A stretch of DNA of 18,370 nt from Comamonadaceae bacterium (GCA_947478935.1 CANJXV010000019.1:1-18370), one strand, 5' to 3'; positions 1 to 8,070 are shown, counted from the stretch's first letter. Numbers and translations are program-made. The notes: a model not told the origin generated them from the sequence alone.

Positions 1-98
1 TCTTTGAGCGTCATGTGCTTGAGCAGCGCCAGCAAAACCATGTGTTTGAGCACGTCGGCGTGGTTGCCCGCGTGAAAAGCGTGTCGATAACTGAACAT
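1..98 (-). CDS. rlmJ: 23S rRNA (adenine-N6)-methyltransferase RlmJ, N-terminal fragment
   Basis: The minus strand from the ATG at 98 reads 32 codons beginning MFSYRHAFHAGNHADVLKH before leaving the window. This is nearly identical to the start of E. coli RlmJ (MLSYRHSFHAGNHADVLKH), the SAM-dependent enzyme that methylates A2030 of 23S rRNA. Only the N-terminal motif is visible; the catalytic DPPY region lies outside, so integrity of the rest cannot be judged. The gene is divergent from the ynjC-type permease and antisense to the first 84 bases of the longest plus-strand frame, which argues that those codons are not translated as permease. The only purine-rich stretch suited to ribosome binding (complement of 121-127, GGGGAG type) sits about 22 bases from the ATG, with a small inverted repeat in between. 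Confidence 0.9.
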   Translation of the reverse strand, partial: MFSYRHAFHAGNHADVLKHMVLLALLKHMTLK

Positions 99-117
99 GG
101 CGGCTATGGTAACCGCC
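99..117. repeat. 19-base inverted repeat directly 5' of rlmJ
   Basis: GGCGG at 99-103 and CCGCC at 113-117 flank a 9-base centre, forming an imperfect palindrome that touches the rlmJ start codon. In the rlmJ transcript it would be a five-pair GC stem. Folded, it would bring the GGGGAG-like sequence (complement of 122-127) to about 4 bases from the AUG instead of about 22. It could equally be an operator in the rlmJ/ynjC divergent gap, or chance in GC-rich DNA. The repeat is seen directly; the role is inference. Confidence 0.4.
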
Positions 118-176
118 GCTACTCCCCACAAACGCGCTTGGCCGGACAATCGCTGTTTTGGCACCGACAAGTTTTC

Positions 177-1817
177 GTGGACTTTTTTTCACCCTTCACA
201 TCCTTCGTTCAAGACTGCGTGCAACTACTGCAGCACGCACAGTTTGCGCAGGCCTTGTCCTTGTCGCTGTGCAGCGGCTTGGCGGCCACGCTGCTGGCAC
301 TGGGCGCCAGCGCTTGCATCTTGTCCACAGGACTGGGTTTGCGTACGCCGCGGAAGCATGCAGCGCTTTTGCCCGCCATGCTGGCTTTGCCGCATGTAGC
401 CTTTGCGCTGGGTTGTGTGTTGTTGCTGGCACCCTCGGGTTGGTTGGTGCGGCTTTTGTTTGCGCTGCTGCGACCCTGGGAGGAGGTGATGCCCTGGGCG
501 CGGGATATACCGCCGCCTTGGCAAAGCACGCAAGACCCCTGGGCCTTAGGTTTGGTATTGGTGCTGGTGTGCAAAGAAATTCCGTTTTTGTTGTGGGGCG
601 CACTGGCGCATATGCAACGATCCGATGTGGCGCAGGCTTGGCAAGCGCAAATGCGTGTGGCGTCCACCTTGGGCTACAGCGCACCGTCTGCGTGGTGGCG
701 CGTGGTCTGGCCGCAGTTGCTGCCGCGCATGGCCGGACCGCTCCTGGCGGTCTGGGCGTATAGCCTGACGGTTGTGGATGTGGCTTGGATCATCGGGCCG
801 GGCGCGCCGCCCACGCTGACCGTGTTGGCCTGGCAGTGGCTGCAGGATGCGGACCCTGCCATCCGTGCGCTAGGGCTGGCGGCGGTTGTGTGTCTGTTGT
901 GTTGCACCGTGCTGGTGGCTGGACTTGCATGGATGCTGTACCGCATTGACTTGCGCTTGCGGGCCCCGGTGCGCTGGACGCGCGGTCCGCAATGCTTGAC
1001 GCATGCCAAGGGCGCGAAGGACGGCGTCTTCAGGGCCACCATCGGGCGGTGTCTGCTGCGTACTTTGCCCGCCGGGTATGCGCTGGTCGCAGTGGCGCTC
1101 TTGTGGGGCAGCATGGCCGGGGTCTGGCTTTTTCCTGCGCTCTGGCCTCAGTCTTGGACGCTGCAAGCCTGGCAACAAGTAATGGACAGTGCCGGCGTGG
1201 TGGGCGCCACTTTGTTTCTGGGCATGGCCAGCGCCGCTACGGCTTTGGTGCTGGCAGTGGCCTGTTTGGAATGCCTGCCTACGCGCTCGCGTACGGCGCT
1301 TTTTGGCGTTGCTTACGCGCAGCTAGCCTTGCCAAACTTGCTCTGGGCGATTGGCTTGCAGCGCGTGTGTATCGCTCTGGACTGGGACGCCAGCGTGTGG
1401 GGCTTGTGGCTGGCGCATAGTGCGAGTGTTTGGCCTTATGTGCTGCTGAGTTTGCAAGGCCCGTATGCCGCGCTGGACCCGCGTGGGGCGCAGTTGGCTG
1501 CCAGTCTGGGCCGTTCGCACGGGGCCTATCTGTGGGAGGTGCAATGGCCCTTGTTGCGCGCGGCCTTAGTGGGGGCATTTGCGGTGGGATTTGCCGTCAG
1601 CGTAGCGCAGTTTTTACCTACTTTGTTTGTCGGTGGCGGGCGCTTTGAGACGGTGACCACCGAAGCGGTGGCGCTGTCCGCCGGCGGACAGCGCTCGCTG
1701 CTAGCTGCTTTTGCCTTAATGCAATGGCTGTTGCCTGCATGCCTGTTCGCACTGGCACTGTGGCTGGGCCGCAGGCGGCGTTTTGCGCAGCCACCTGTTG
1801 CGCGTGGCCTGGCTTAG
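177..1817 (+). CDS. ynjC: YnjC-type ABC transporter permease (two fused permease halves), N-terminus apparently shortened
   Basis: This is an inner-membrane permease with two tandem binding-protein-dependent permease modules, as in YnjC and ThiP. Each half carries an EAA-type cytoplasmic loop that docks the ATPase: ASTLGYSAPSAWWRVVWPQL at about residues 162-181, and AASLGRSHGAYLWEVQWPLL at about 441-460. About eleven hydrophobic helices are visible. The second half has an extra leading helix (LLRTLPAGYALVAVALLWG). The first half lacks its counterpart: codons before SPFTSFVQDC are not hydrophobic in any forward frame. The frame is open to the window edge, but that part is antisense to rlmJ, so GTG 177 (546 residues) is a provisional start. 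TTG 138 and GTG 219 are alternatives, and none has a clear Shine-Dalgarno. E. coli YnjC is about 511 residues from memory. ynjD follows; the binding protein YnjB is absent. It may be a 5'-truncated gene. Confidence 0.75.
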   Translation: MDFFSPFTSFVQDCVQLLQHAQFAQALSLSLCSGLAATLLALGASACILSTGLGLRTPRKHAALLPAMLALPHVAFALGCVLLLAPSGWLVRLLFALLRPWEEVMPWARDIPPPWQSTQDPWALGLVLVLVCKEIPFLLWGALAHMQRSDVAQAWQAQMRVASTLGYSAPSAWWRVVWPQLLPRMAGPLLAVWAYSLTVVDVAWIIGPGAPPTLTVLAWQWLQDADPAIRALGLAAVVCLLCCTVLVAGLAWMLYRIDLRLRAPVRWTRGPQCLTHAKGAKDGVFRATIGRCLLRTLPAGYALVAVALLWGSMAGVWLFPALWPQSWTLQAWQQVMDSAGVVGATLFLGMASAATALVLAVACLECLPTRSRTALFGVAYAQLALPNLLWAIGLQRVCIALDWDASVWGLWLAHSASVWPYVLLSLQGPYAALDPRGAQLAASLGRSHGAYLWEVQWPLLRAALVGAFAVGFAVSVAQFLPTLFVGGGRFETVTTEAVALSAGGQRSLLAAFALMQWLLPACLFALALWLGRRRRFAQPPVARGLA

Positions 1818-1896
1818 GATGCGCTGGCTTATGTCTATTGCGCCCGACACTCCCGCAGCGCACCACCTACCGGCGTACAAGCCTGACGACACACTG

Positions 1897-2550
1897 ATGA
1901 CCCGTGCTTTTGAAGCTGCCCCGGCGTTGCATTTACAAGTGCAAACACTGCGCCGCCCGGGTGCTACGCTGCTGCAAGACTTGGACATTGCGCTGCCTGC
2001 CGGTGCGGTACACACGCTCATGGGGGCCAGCGGTTCGGGTAAGTCCAGCCTGCTAGCGGCGGTGTGCGGCACGCTGGCGCCAGCCATGCATTTTGAAGGC
2101 GCGGTGCATGTCTTGGGCCGCCGTGTGGATCACTTGCCCACCCGCGCCCGGCGCATTGCTTTGTTGTATCAAGACGATTTGTTATTTGCGCACATGACGG
2201 TGCGTGAAAACCTTTTGTTCGCTATTGCCGCCGGGCCGCAGGCGGCACGCGAAGCGCAGATGACGCAGGCCTTGGAGGAGGTGGAGTTGGGCGGCTTTGC
2301 GCATGCCGATCCGGCCTCGCTATCGGGGGGTCAGCGCGCACGCGTCGCACTGGCGCGCGCATTGCTCTCGCAACCGCAGGCCCTCATGCTCGATGAACCC
2401 TTTGCCAAGCTCGATGCCGCGCTGCGCCAGCGCATGCGCGCGCTGGTAGGGTGCGCAGTGGCCCGGCGCGGCATCACCGCCCTGGTGGTCACGCACGATC
2501 CGGCCGATATCTTGGACGCACAGCGTGTCACACATTTAGCCGCACCCTGA
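1897..2550 (+). CDS. ynjD: YnjD-type ABC transporter ATP-binding protein
   Basis: This is the cytoplasmic ATPase that would power the adjacent YnjC permease. Walker A is GASGSGKSS at residues 43-51, the Q-loop is LLYQDDLLF, the ABC signature LSGGQRARVALARAL, Walker B ALMLDEPFAKLD and the H-loop VVTHD, so all catalytic elements are intact. From ATG 1897 the protein is 217 residues, the same length as E. coli YnjD, and the region before Walker A matches it in layout. The frame is open back to 1783, overlapping the end of ynjC. ATG 1831, 11 bases after a TTAGGA, would give 239 residues and tighter coupling, and cannot be excluded. The substrate is unknown. This family is often labelled thiamine transport by similarity to ThiPQ, which nothing here supports; linkage to selD suggests looking at selenium or sulfur species. 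Confidence 0.88.
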   Translation: MTRAFEAAPALHLQVQTLRRPGATLLQDLDIALPAGAVHTLMGASGSGKSSLLAAVCGTLAPAMHFEGAVHVLGRRVDHLPTRARRIALLYQDDLLFAHMTVRENLLFAIAAGPQAAREAQMTQALEEVELGGFAHADPASLSGGQRARVALARALLSQPQALMLDEPFAKLDAALRQRMRALVGCAVARRGITALVVTHDPADILDAQRVTHLAAP

Positions 2551-2590
2551 GCCCGCATAGTTTGTCATTACTTGCACCGACAATGCCGCT

Positions 2591-3277
2591 ATGTTGGACC
2601 GCTTTACCACCCGCCTACTTCGCCCAGCAGTGCAGGCGCTTGCTCGCCCGCTGCTGCGTCGGGGTATTTCGGCAAACAGCATCACCTGGGTCGGGTTTGC
2701 GTTGGGTGTATTGGCTGCCGCCTTTGTAGCATCGCAGGACTGGATGGCGGGTTTGGTTTTGCTTTTGTGCTCGCGCTTGTGCGATGCGCTGGATGGGGCG
2801 GTGGCCCGCGCAAGTCAAAGCAGCTCGACGGTCGGCGGGTTTTTAGATATTGCTTTGGACTTTGTGTTTTATGCCCTGATGGTGCTGGCCTTTGCGCTGG
2901 CCGACCCGGCGACTAACGCATTGGCTGCAGCCGTGTTACTCACGGCTTTTATAGGTACTGGCAGCAGCTTTCTGGCCTTTGCTGCCTTGGCTGCACAGCG
3001 CGGCCTGCACAATCCACATTACCCGGAAAAATCGTTTTACTTTGTGGGCGGCTTGACTGAGGCGACCGAGACCTTGGCGCTCTTGTGTGCCATGTGTATT
3101 TGGCCTGAATATTTCGCACCATTGGCTTACGGGTTTGCAGCCTTGTGCGCTATCACGTGGCTGGGCCGCATCGCCGCCGGTTTGCGCTTGCTCGCTGATG
3201 CGCCGACAGACCAACAGCAAGCGCCTGCACGGCACGACACACTGCCCAACAGCATTAGTAAGGATACCGATGTTTAG
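2591..3277 (+). CDS. ynjF: YnjF-type CDP-alcohol phosphatidyltransferase family protein
   Basis: This is a 228-residue integral membrane enzyme of the CDP-alcohol phosphatidyltransferase family, which joins a CDP-activated lipid (or other CDP-alcohol) to an alcohol acceptor and releases CMP. The full signature D-x2-DG-x2-AR-x8-G-x3-D-x3-D is present: CDALDGAVARASQ, then GGFLDIALD, at roughly residues 63-90, so the metal and nucleotide site looks intact. Several hydrophobic segments follow. The last 25 or so residues are polar. The acceptor alcohol cannot be read from sequence. It follows ynjD by 40 bases, and its last 8 bases overlap the next gene, so translation is probably coupled. In E. 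coli ynjF also closes the ynj cluster. How a lipid-type transferase fits a transporter/selenium cluster is unclear. Confidence 0.85.
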   Translation: MLDRFTTRLLRPAVQALARPLLRRGISANSITWVGFALGVLAAAFVASQDWMAGLVLLLCSRLCDALDGAVARASQSSSTVGGFLDIALDFVFYALMVLAFALADPATNALAAAVLLTAFIGTGSSFLAFAALAAQRGLHNPHYPEKSFYFVGGLTEATETLALLCAMCIWPEYFAPLAYGFAALCAITWLGRIAAGLRLLADAPTDQQQAPARHDTLPNSISKDTDV

Positions 3278-5531
3278 CGCGCGCTTGCTCTGGCGCTTAG
3301 GTCTGTGGGCCCTGCTCGCGCTTGCCCTGGTCGTTGTATTGCAAGGAGCTGAATGGATCAGTTTGGAGCGCTTGCAAGCGCAGTACCAGGACTTGCAGGC
3401 CTGGCACGCGCAAGCGCCCTGGACGGTGCGCGCTGCATTTTTTGCGCTGTATATGTTGTTGGCCAGTGCGGCGGTGCCCGGCATTGTGGTCCTGACTTTG
3501 GCCGGTGGCGCGGTGCTCGGCTTTAGCTGGGGTTTGCTGCTAGTGTCTTTTGCGTCCAGCCTAGGCGCAACACTTACCTTTTTGGTGGTGCGCCATGTAC
3601 TGGCTGACAGCTTGCCCGCTTACCTGGGCGCTGGCATGACCCAGCGCTTAGGGCGCATGACGCACGGTTTGGAGCGCGAAGGCGTTTTTTATCTACTCAG
3701 TTTGCGCTTGGTCCCGCTAGTGCCTTTTGGTGCTATCAATGTGATGATGGGTTTGACACGTATGCCGGCCTGGCGTTTTTATGTGTTCAGCCAATTGGGA
3801 ATGTTGCCCACCACCATGATTTATCTGCAAGCCGGTAGCCAGCTTGCGGCCTTGCAATCGGTCTCGGAAGTATTGCAACCACAGGTCGCTGCTGTCCTAA
3901 TTGTCTTGGCGCTGGCTATGGCCGGTACGCCCTGGTTGACGCGGCGTACATTGGCTTGGCTGCGTCGGCGCGCTGTGGGCGCACGCTGGAAGCGGCCGGC
4001 GCGCTTTGACTACAACCTGATTGTCATTGGCGGCGGCGCTGGTGGTTTGGTATCTGCCTACGTGGCTGCGCATGCGCAGGCACGCGTAGCGCTGGTGGAA
4101 GCGGGCGAGATGGGGGGCGATTGCCTTAACCGCGGCTGTGTGCCCAGCAAGGCGTTGATTCAAAGTGCGCGCGTCGCGCACCAAGCGCGGCAAGCACAGG
4201 GCTTTGGCGTGCAGACCGGGCCAGTGCAGGTGGATTTCGCAGCGGTCATGCAACGCGTGCGCAGCATCATTGCCGCGATTGCGCCGCACGACAGCCCCGA
4301 GCGTTACCGCGCTATGGGGGTGGACGTGTTGCAAGCCTATGCCTACATCGTCGATCCGTGGACCGTGGAGTTGCGCCGCAGCGGCCAGGCGCCCGAGCGC
4401 ATCAGCGCGCGCAGCATTATTTTGGCGACCGGGTCGCAGCCGGCCGTGCCCGCTATTGCAGGCCTACAGTACAGCGGCTATGTGACCAGCGATACCTTAT
4501 GGGATGCGTTGGAGCAATCTGGCGCGCTGCCCCGGCGTATCGCCATCGTCGGTGGCGGGCCTGTGGGTTGCGAGTTGGCGCAGGCCTTTGCACGTCTGGG
4601 TGCGCAGGTGAGTTTGGTCGAAGCCGCGCCCGCTTTGTTGGCCAGGGAAGATGGAGATGTCAGTGCGCTGGTCCAGGCGGCTTTGACTGCTGACAGTGTG
4701 CGGGTATTCACAGGGCGCCAGGTCTTGCGTTGCGAAATACTGCCAGCGCATGCAGGTTCGGATAAATTGATGGTGCTGCGCCAAAACACCACGCTGCGTG
4801 GAGAGCAGTTTTCTACGACTGCTACACCAGCCGCGCAAGACGACGAATTTGCAGTGCCCTACGACTTGCTCATTTGCGCCACCGGACGCCAAGCCCGACT
4901 GCGTGGTTTTGGATTGGAAGCATTAGGCATTGACTGCGATTCGCTATTACATACCGATGCATATTTACAAACCCTGATTCCTTCGATTTATGCAGCCGGT
5001 GACGTGGTGGGCCCCTACCAGTTCACCCATGCTGCTGCGCACCAGGCCTGGTATGCGGCGGTCAATGCCTTGCTCGACGGTTGGGGCGCGTTGCGGCCCG
5101 ATTACAGCGTGCTTCCCACCGCAGTCTATGTGGCGCCTGAAGTGGCACGCGTGGGTCTCAATGAACAACAGGCGCAGGCGCGCGGCCTAGCATATGAAGT
5201 CACTCGTTTTGAACTGGCAGGCCTAGACCGTGCGATCTGTGATGCCGCGCTTGGCGCGGTGCCTGCCGGTTTTGTCAAAGTACTCACCGTGCCTGGCCGC
5301 GATACTTTGTTAGGTGTCTGTATCGTCGGTGAACATGCTGCTGAGTTGTTAGCACCCTATTCGCTGGCCATGCGACAGGGCCTGGGTTTGAAGGCGATAT
5401 TGGCCACCATCCACAGCTATCCGAGCCTCAGCGAGTCGGCCAAGCATCTGGCGGGCCAATGGCAGCGCGCGCACCTGCCCGCTGCAGCCATGCCCTGGCT
5501 GGCGCGCTGGCACCGCTGGCGGCGCGGCTAG
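3270..5531 (+). CDS. TVP38/TMEM64 (DedA-like) membrane domain fused to a dihydrolipoamide-dehydrogenase-like flavoprotein
   Basis: This is a two-domain protein of 753 residues. Residues 1-235 form a TVP38/TMEM64 (VTT, YdjX/YdjZ-like) membrane domain: an N-terminal helix, then AVPGIVVLTLAGGAVLGFSWG and LRLVPLVPFGAINVMMG. From about 247 it is a class I pyridine-nucleotide disulfide oxidoreductase. It has an FAD glycine motif at 254-260 (GGGAGGL), redox cysteines C285 and C290 in GGDCLNRGCVPSK, NAD(P) motif GGGPVG at about 428-433, second FAD motif IYAAGDVVG, and a C-terminal HSYPSLSE supplying the active-site His-Glu pair. It lacks the HMA domain and C-terminal Cys pair of true MerA, so mercury reduction is not supported. 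Start ATG 3270 follows TAAGGA with 5-base spacing and overlaps ynjF by 8 bases. The electron acceptor is unknown; a membrane-linked reductase for an oxyanion, disulfide or selenodisulfide is a reasonable inference. Confidence 0.88.
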   Translation: MFSARLLWRLGLWALLALALVVVLQGAEWISLERLQAQYQDLQAWHAQAPWTVRAAFFALYMLLASAAVPGIVVLTLAGGAVLGFSWGLLLVSFASSLGATLTFLVVRHVLADSLPAYLGAGMTQRLGRMTHGLEREGVFYLLSLRLVPLVPFGAINVMMGLTRMPAWRFYVFSQLGMLPTTMIYLQAGSQLAALQSVSEVLQPQVAAVLIVLALAMAGTPWLTRRTLAWLRRRAVGARWKRPARFDYNLIVIGGGAGGLVSAYVAAHAQARVALVEAGEMGGDCLNRGCVPSKALIQSARVAHQARQAQGFGVQTGPVQVDFAAVMQRVRSIIAAIAPHDSPERYRAMGVDVLQAYAYIVDPWTVELRRSGQAPERISARSIILATGSQPAVPAIAGLQYSGYVTSDTLWDALEQSGALPRRIAIVGGGPVGCELAQAFARLGAQVSLVEAAPALLAREDGDVSALVQAALTADSVRVFTGRQVLRCEILPAHAGSDKLMVLRQNTTLRGEQFSTTATPAAQDDEFAVPYDLLICATGRQARLRGFGLEALGIDCDSLLHTDAYLQTLIPSIYAAGDVVGPYQFTHAAAHQAWYAAVNALLDGWGALRPDYSVLPTAVYVAPEVARVGLNEQQAQARGLAYEVTRFELAGLDRAICDAALGAVPAGFVKVLTVPGRDTLLGVCIVGEHAAELLAPYSLAMRQGLGLKAILATIHSYPSLSESAKHLAGQWQRAHLPAAAMPWLARWHRWRRG

Positions 5532-5546
5532 TCACAATGGGGGGCT

Positions 5547-8066
5547 ATGCAAACAAACTCTGGTCCCATCTTGCGTGATCTGGTGTTGGTCGGCGGTGGC
5601 CATAGCCATGTCGCCGTGCTCAAAGCCTTTGGCATGCAGCCGCTTCCGGGTGTGCGTATCACCCTGGTGTGTACCGACGCGCACACGCCGTATTCGGGTA
5701 TGTTGCCCGGATATGTGGCGGGTCACTATGGCTATGACGAGGTTCATCTTGATTTAGTGCGCTTGTGCGCCTATGCCGGTGCGCGTTTTGTTCGGGCGCA
5801 GGTCATAGGCATAGACCGCGAGGCACGGCACGTGCTATTGCACGGGCGCCCCCCGCTGGACTATGACGTGCTGGCGCTAAATACCGGCTCCACGCCCCAA
5901 GTAGCGCAGGTGCAGGGCGCTAGCGACCACGCAATACCGGTCAAGCCGATTGCCGCATTTAACGTGCGATGGTTGCAACTGCTTGCCAGCGTGCGCGCCG
6001 GGCAGGGGCCGCGCCACATTGCGGTAGTGGGCGCGGGCGCTGGAGGCGTGGAATTGCTACTGGCGATGCAATATCGATTACGCAACGAATGCAAGGCGCT
6101 CGGCCTACAAGCGCCGCAATTTGCATTGTTTTCTGCTGCGCCCGTCATTTTGCCCACGCACCACGCGGGCGTGCGCGCGCGCTTTATGCACACCTTGCAA
6201 GCGCGCGGCGTGCAAGTGCATCTTGGCGCGCGGGTGCATTCGCTTAGCGCTAGCGGTGTGCAGGTGCTGCGCGCAGCGGATGCGGGTTCTGCAATGCCAT
6301 CGGCGCAGCATGCTGGTGGCACCAATGCACTGGAGCACGCAGAGGCCGATGCCGTTTTCTGGGTGACGCAAGCATCGGGCGGCAGTTGGCTGGCCTCCAC
6401 CGGCTTGGCACTGGATGGTGATGGCTGTGTGCGCGTGAACGCGTATTTACAGTCCGACACCGATGCGCGCATTTTTGCCAGTGGCGATGTGGCCGCTTTC
6501 GGCCCGCGCCCGCTGGAAAAAGCGGGCGTGTTTGCGGTGCGCATGGGTATGCCACTGGCGCGTAATTTGCGCCACACTTTGTGCGGACTTCCCTTAAAGG
6601 CCTATCGACCCCAAAAATACTGGCTGGCGCTGATCAGCACCGGCGACCGCTATGCCGTGGCCTCGCGCGGCATGCTGGGTTTTGCCGGTACCTGGGTTTG
6701 GCGCTGGAAAGACCGGATTGACCGCCGCTTTATGCAGCGGTTTTCCGATTTGGGTGTTGCCACGATGGCGCCCCTGGCGCAAGACGCAGGCGCGCAGGCG
6801 CTGGCCTATTTTGCGGACCTGGATGTACAAGAGCGCGCACAAGCGCAAGCGGCCCAGGCCATGCGTTGCGGCGGCTGCGCGGCCAAAGTAGGAGCCGGTG
6901 TGCTGGCTAGGGCGCTGGGTGGCTTGCAAACCTTGAAAAGCGCGGACGTATTGATTGGCTTGTCCGCCCCTGATGATGCCGCGCTGGTGCGCATTCCCGC
7001 AGGTAAAGCGCAGGTGCAAACGGTGGATTTTTTCCGTGCGTTTATCGACGACCCCTACCGCTTCGGCCAGATTGCCGCGAACCATGCGTTGGGCGATATT
7101 TTTGCGATGGGCGCTGCGCCGCATACCGCCACGGCCATCGCGGTGGTGCCGCCGGGGCTGGACCGCCAGACCCAAAGCCTCTTGTCGCAGCTGATGGCCG
7201 GCGCGGTGCAAGTGCTCAATGCCGCAGGTTGCGCGCTGGTGGGCGGCCACAGCGGCGAGGGGCCGGAGTTATCGCTGGGCTTTGCCATCAACGGCCTGGT
7301 GGATATGGACGCGCAGGGCCAGCCGGTGCAGCTGATGCGCAAAACCGGCGCCATGGTCGGTGACGCCCTGATTTTGACCAAGGCTTTGGGCACCGGCACT
7401 TTGTTTGCTGCCCATGCCCAGGGCCGCGCGCGTGGCCGCTGGGTAGAGGCGGCGCTGGACAGCATGGCCCAATCCAGCCAGGGCGCTGCGCGCACGCTGG
7501 CGCAGTTCGGCGCCAGCGCGTGCACCGATGTCACCGGCTTTGGCTTGCTAGGCCATTTGGTGGAAATGTTGCAAACCAAGCGTTTGGGCGCGCAATTGGA
7601 CATAGCGTCTTTGCCCCTGCTCGATGGCGCGCTGGCTTCGATGGACGCCGGTATTTTTAGTTCTTTGCACAGCAGCAATGCCCAGCAAGGCTCGGCGATT
7701 GCTGGTCGGCCCCAGAAGTCGGAACAAGAAGCGGGCATGGGTGCCGATGCAGACCTTGGCGCGTCGCTTTATAAAAGCGTCCATCCAAGTCCAAGTACGG
7801 GCGCAAGTTCAGCCGCTGCTGCTGGGCCCACGGCCAAGCTGGGCGCCCACGAAGCAGAACTTTCCGCCGCCCAAGTACTGCGCTTGCGCCGCGAGTTGCT
7901 TTTCGATCCGCAAACCGCCGGCGGCTTACTGGCCAGTGTCCCTCGGGAACAGGCGCAGGCTTGTGTGCAGGCCTTGCGGGCGCAGGGTTATGCGCAGTGC
8001 GCGCTGATCGGTCGGGTGTGCGAAGTGGCCGATTTCCGGACGCCTATCACGCTCGTGGAACAATAG
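5547..8066 (+). CDS. selD: NDH-2-like FAD oxidoreductase fused to selenophosphate synthetase (selenide, water dikinase)
   Basis: This is an 839-residue fusion. Residues 1 to about 420 are an NDH-2-like flavoprotein with FAD motif GGGHSH (16-21), NAD(P) motif GAGAGG (162-167) and FAD motif IFASGDVAAFGPRPLEKAG. Residues about 441-839 are SelD, which makes selenophosphate from selenide and ATP. CGGCAAK places Cys444 and Lys447 at the positions of E. coli Cys17 and Lys20; Cys, not selenocysteine, is used. Downstream SelD motifs are present: DIFAMGA, GGHSGEGPE, TDVTGFGLLGHLVEM and FDPQTAGGLLASVP. An Ala/Ser-rich stretch of about 60 residues before the last motif (about 715-775) looks longer than usual. 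It starts 15 bases after the previous stop, next to a G6 run. This SelD fusion class is known in several bacterial groups. Sec or 2-selenouridine genes are not in the window, so the selenophosphate user is elsewhere. Confidence 0.93.
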   Translation: MQTNSGPILRDLVLVGGGHSHVAVLKAFGMQPLPGVRITLVCTDAHTPYSGMLPGYVAGHYGYDEVHLDLVRLCAYAGARFVRAQVIGIDREARHVLLHGRPPLDYDVLALNTGSTPQVAQVQGASDHAIPVKPIAAFNVRWLQLLASVRAGQGPRHIAVVGAGAGGVELLLAMQYRLRNECKALGLQAPQFALFSAAPVILPTHHAGVRARFMHTLQARGVQVHLGARVHSLSASGVQVLRAADAGSAMPSAQHAGGTNALEHAEADAVFWVTQASGGSWLASTGLALDGDGCVRVNAYLQSDTDARIFASGDVAAFGPRPLEKAGVFAVRMGMPLARNLRHTLCGLPLKAYRPQKYWLALISTGDRYAVASRGMLGFAGTWVWRWKDRIDRRFMQRFSDLGVATMAPLAQDAGAQALAYFADLDVQERAQAQAAQAMRCGGCAAKVGAGVLARALGGLQTLKSADVLIGLSAPDDAALVRIPAGKAQVQTVDFFRAFIDDPYRFGQIAANHALGDIFAMGAAPHTATAIAVVPPGLDRQTQSLLSQLMAGAVQVLNAAGCALVGGHSGEGPELSLGFAINGLVDMDAQGQPVQLMRKTGAMVGDALILTKALGTGTLFAAHAQGRARGRWVEAALDSMAQSSQGAARTLAQFGASACTDVTGFGLLGHLVEMLQTKRLGAQLDIASLPLLDGALASMDAGIFSSLHSSNAQQGSAIAGRPQKSEQEAGMGADADLGASLYKSVHPSPSTGASSAAAAGPTAKLGAHEAELSAAQVLRLRRELLFDPQTAGGLLASVPREQAQACVQALRAQGYAQCALIGRVCEVADFRTPITLVEQ

Positions 8067-8070
8067 GGGT

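Noticed and set aside
15..176. Upstream extension of the ynjC frame
   Set aside because: It overlaps the recognisable RlmJ N-terminus on the other strand and encodes a polar, non-family sequence.
177..2550. Thiamine transport (ThiPQ) for the ABC genes
   Set aside because: Length and gene order match YnjC/YnjD, and no TPP-type leader, thiB or thi gene is nearby.
2562..2590. Promoter between ynjD and ynjF (TTGTCA and GACAAT)
   Set aside because: The two boxes are only 11 bases apart, too close for sigma-70.
3087..3269. Longer N-terminus for the TVP38-reductase fusion
   Set aside because: It lies inside ynjF in another frame; ATG 3270 has a well-placed TAAGGA and begins the expected first membrane helix.
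3270..5531. Mercuric reductase
   Set aside because: There is no HMA domain, no C-terminal Cys pair and no mer genes around it.
6594..7738. Long minus-strand frames (218 and 227 codons) opposite selD
   Set aside because: They are antisense shadows of a GC-rich gene; no recognisable domain, and the plus strand is clearly SelD.
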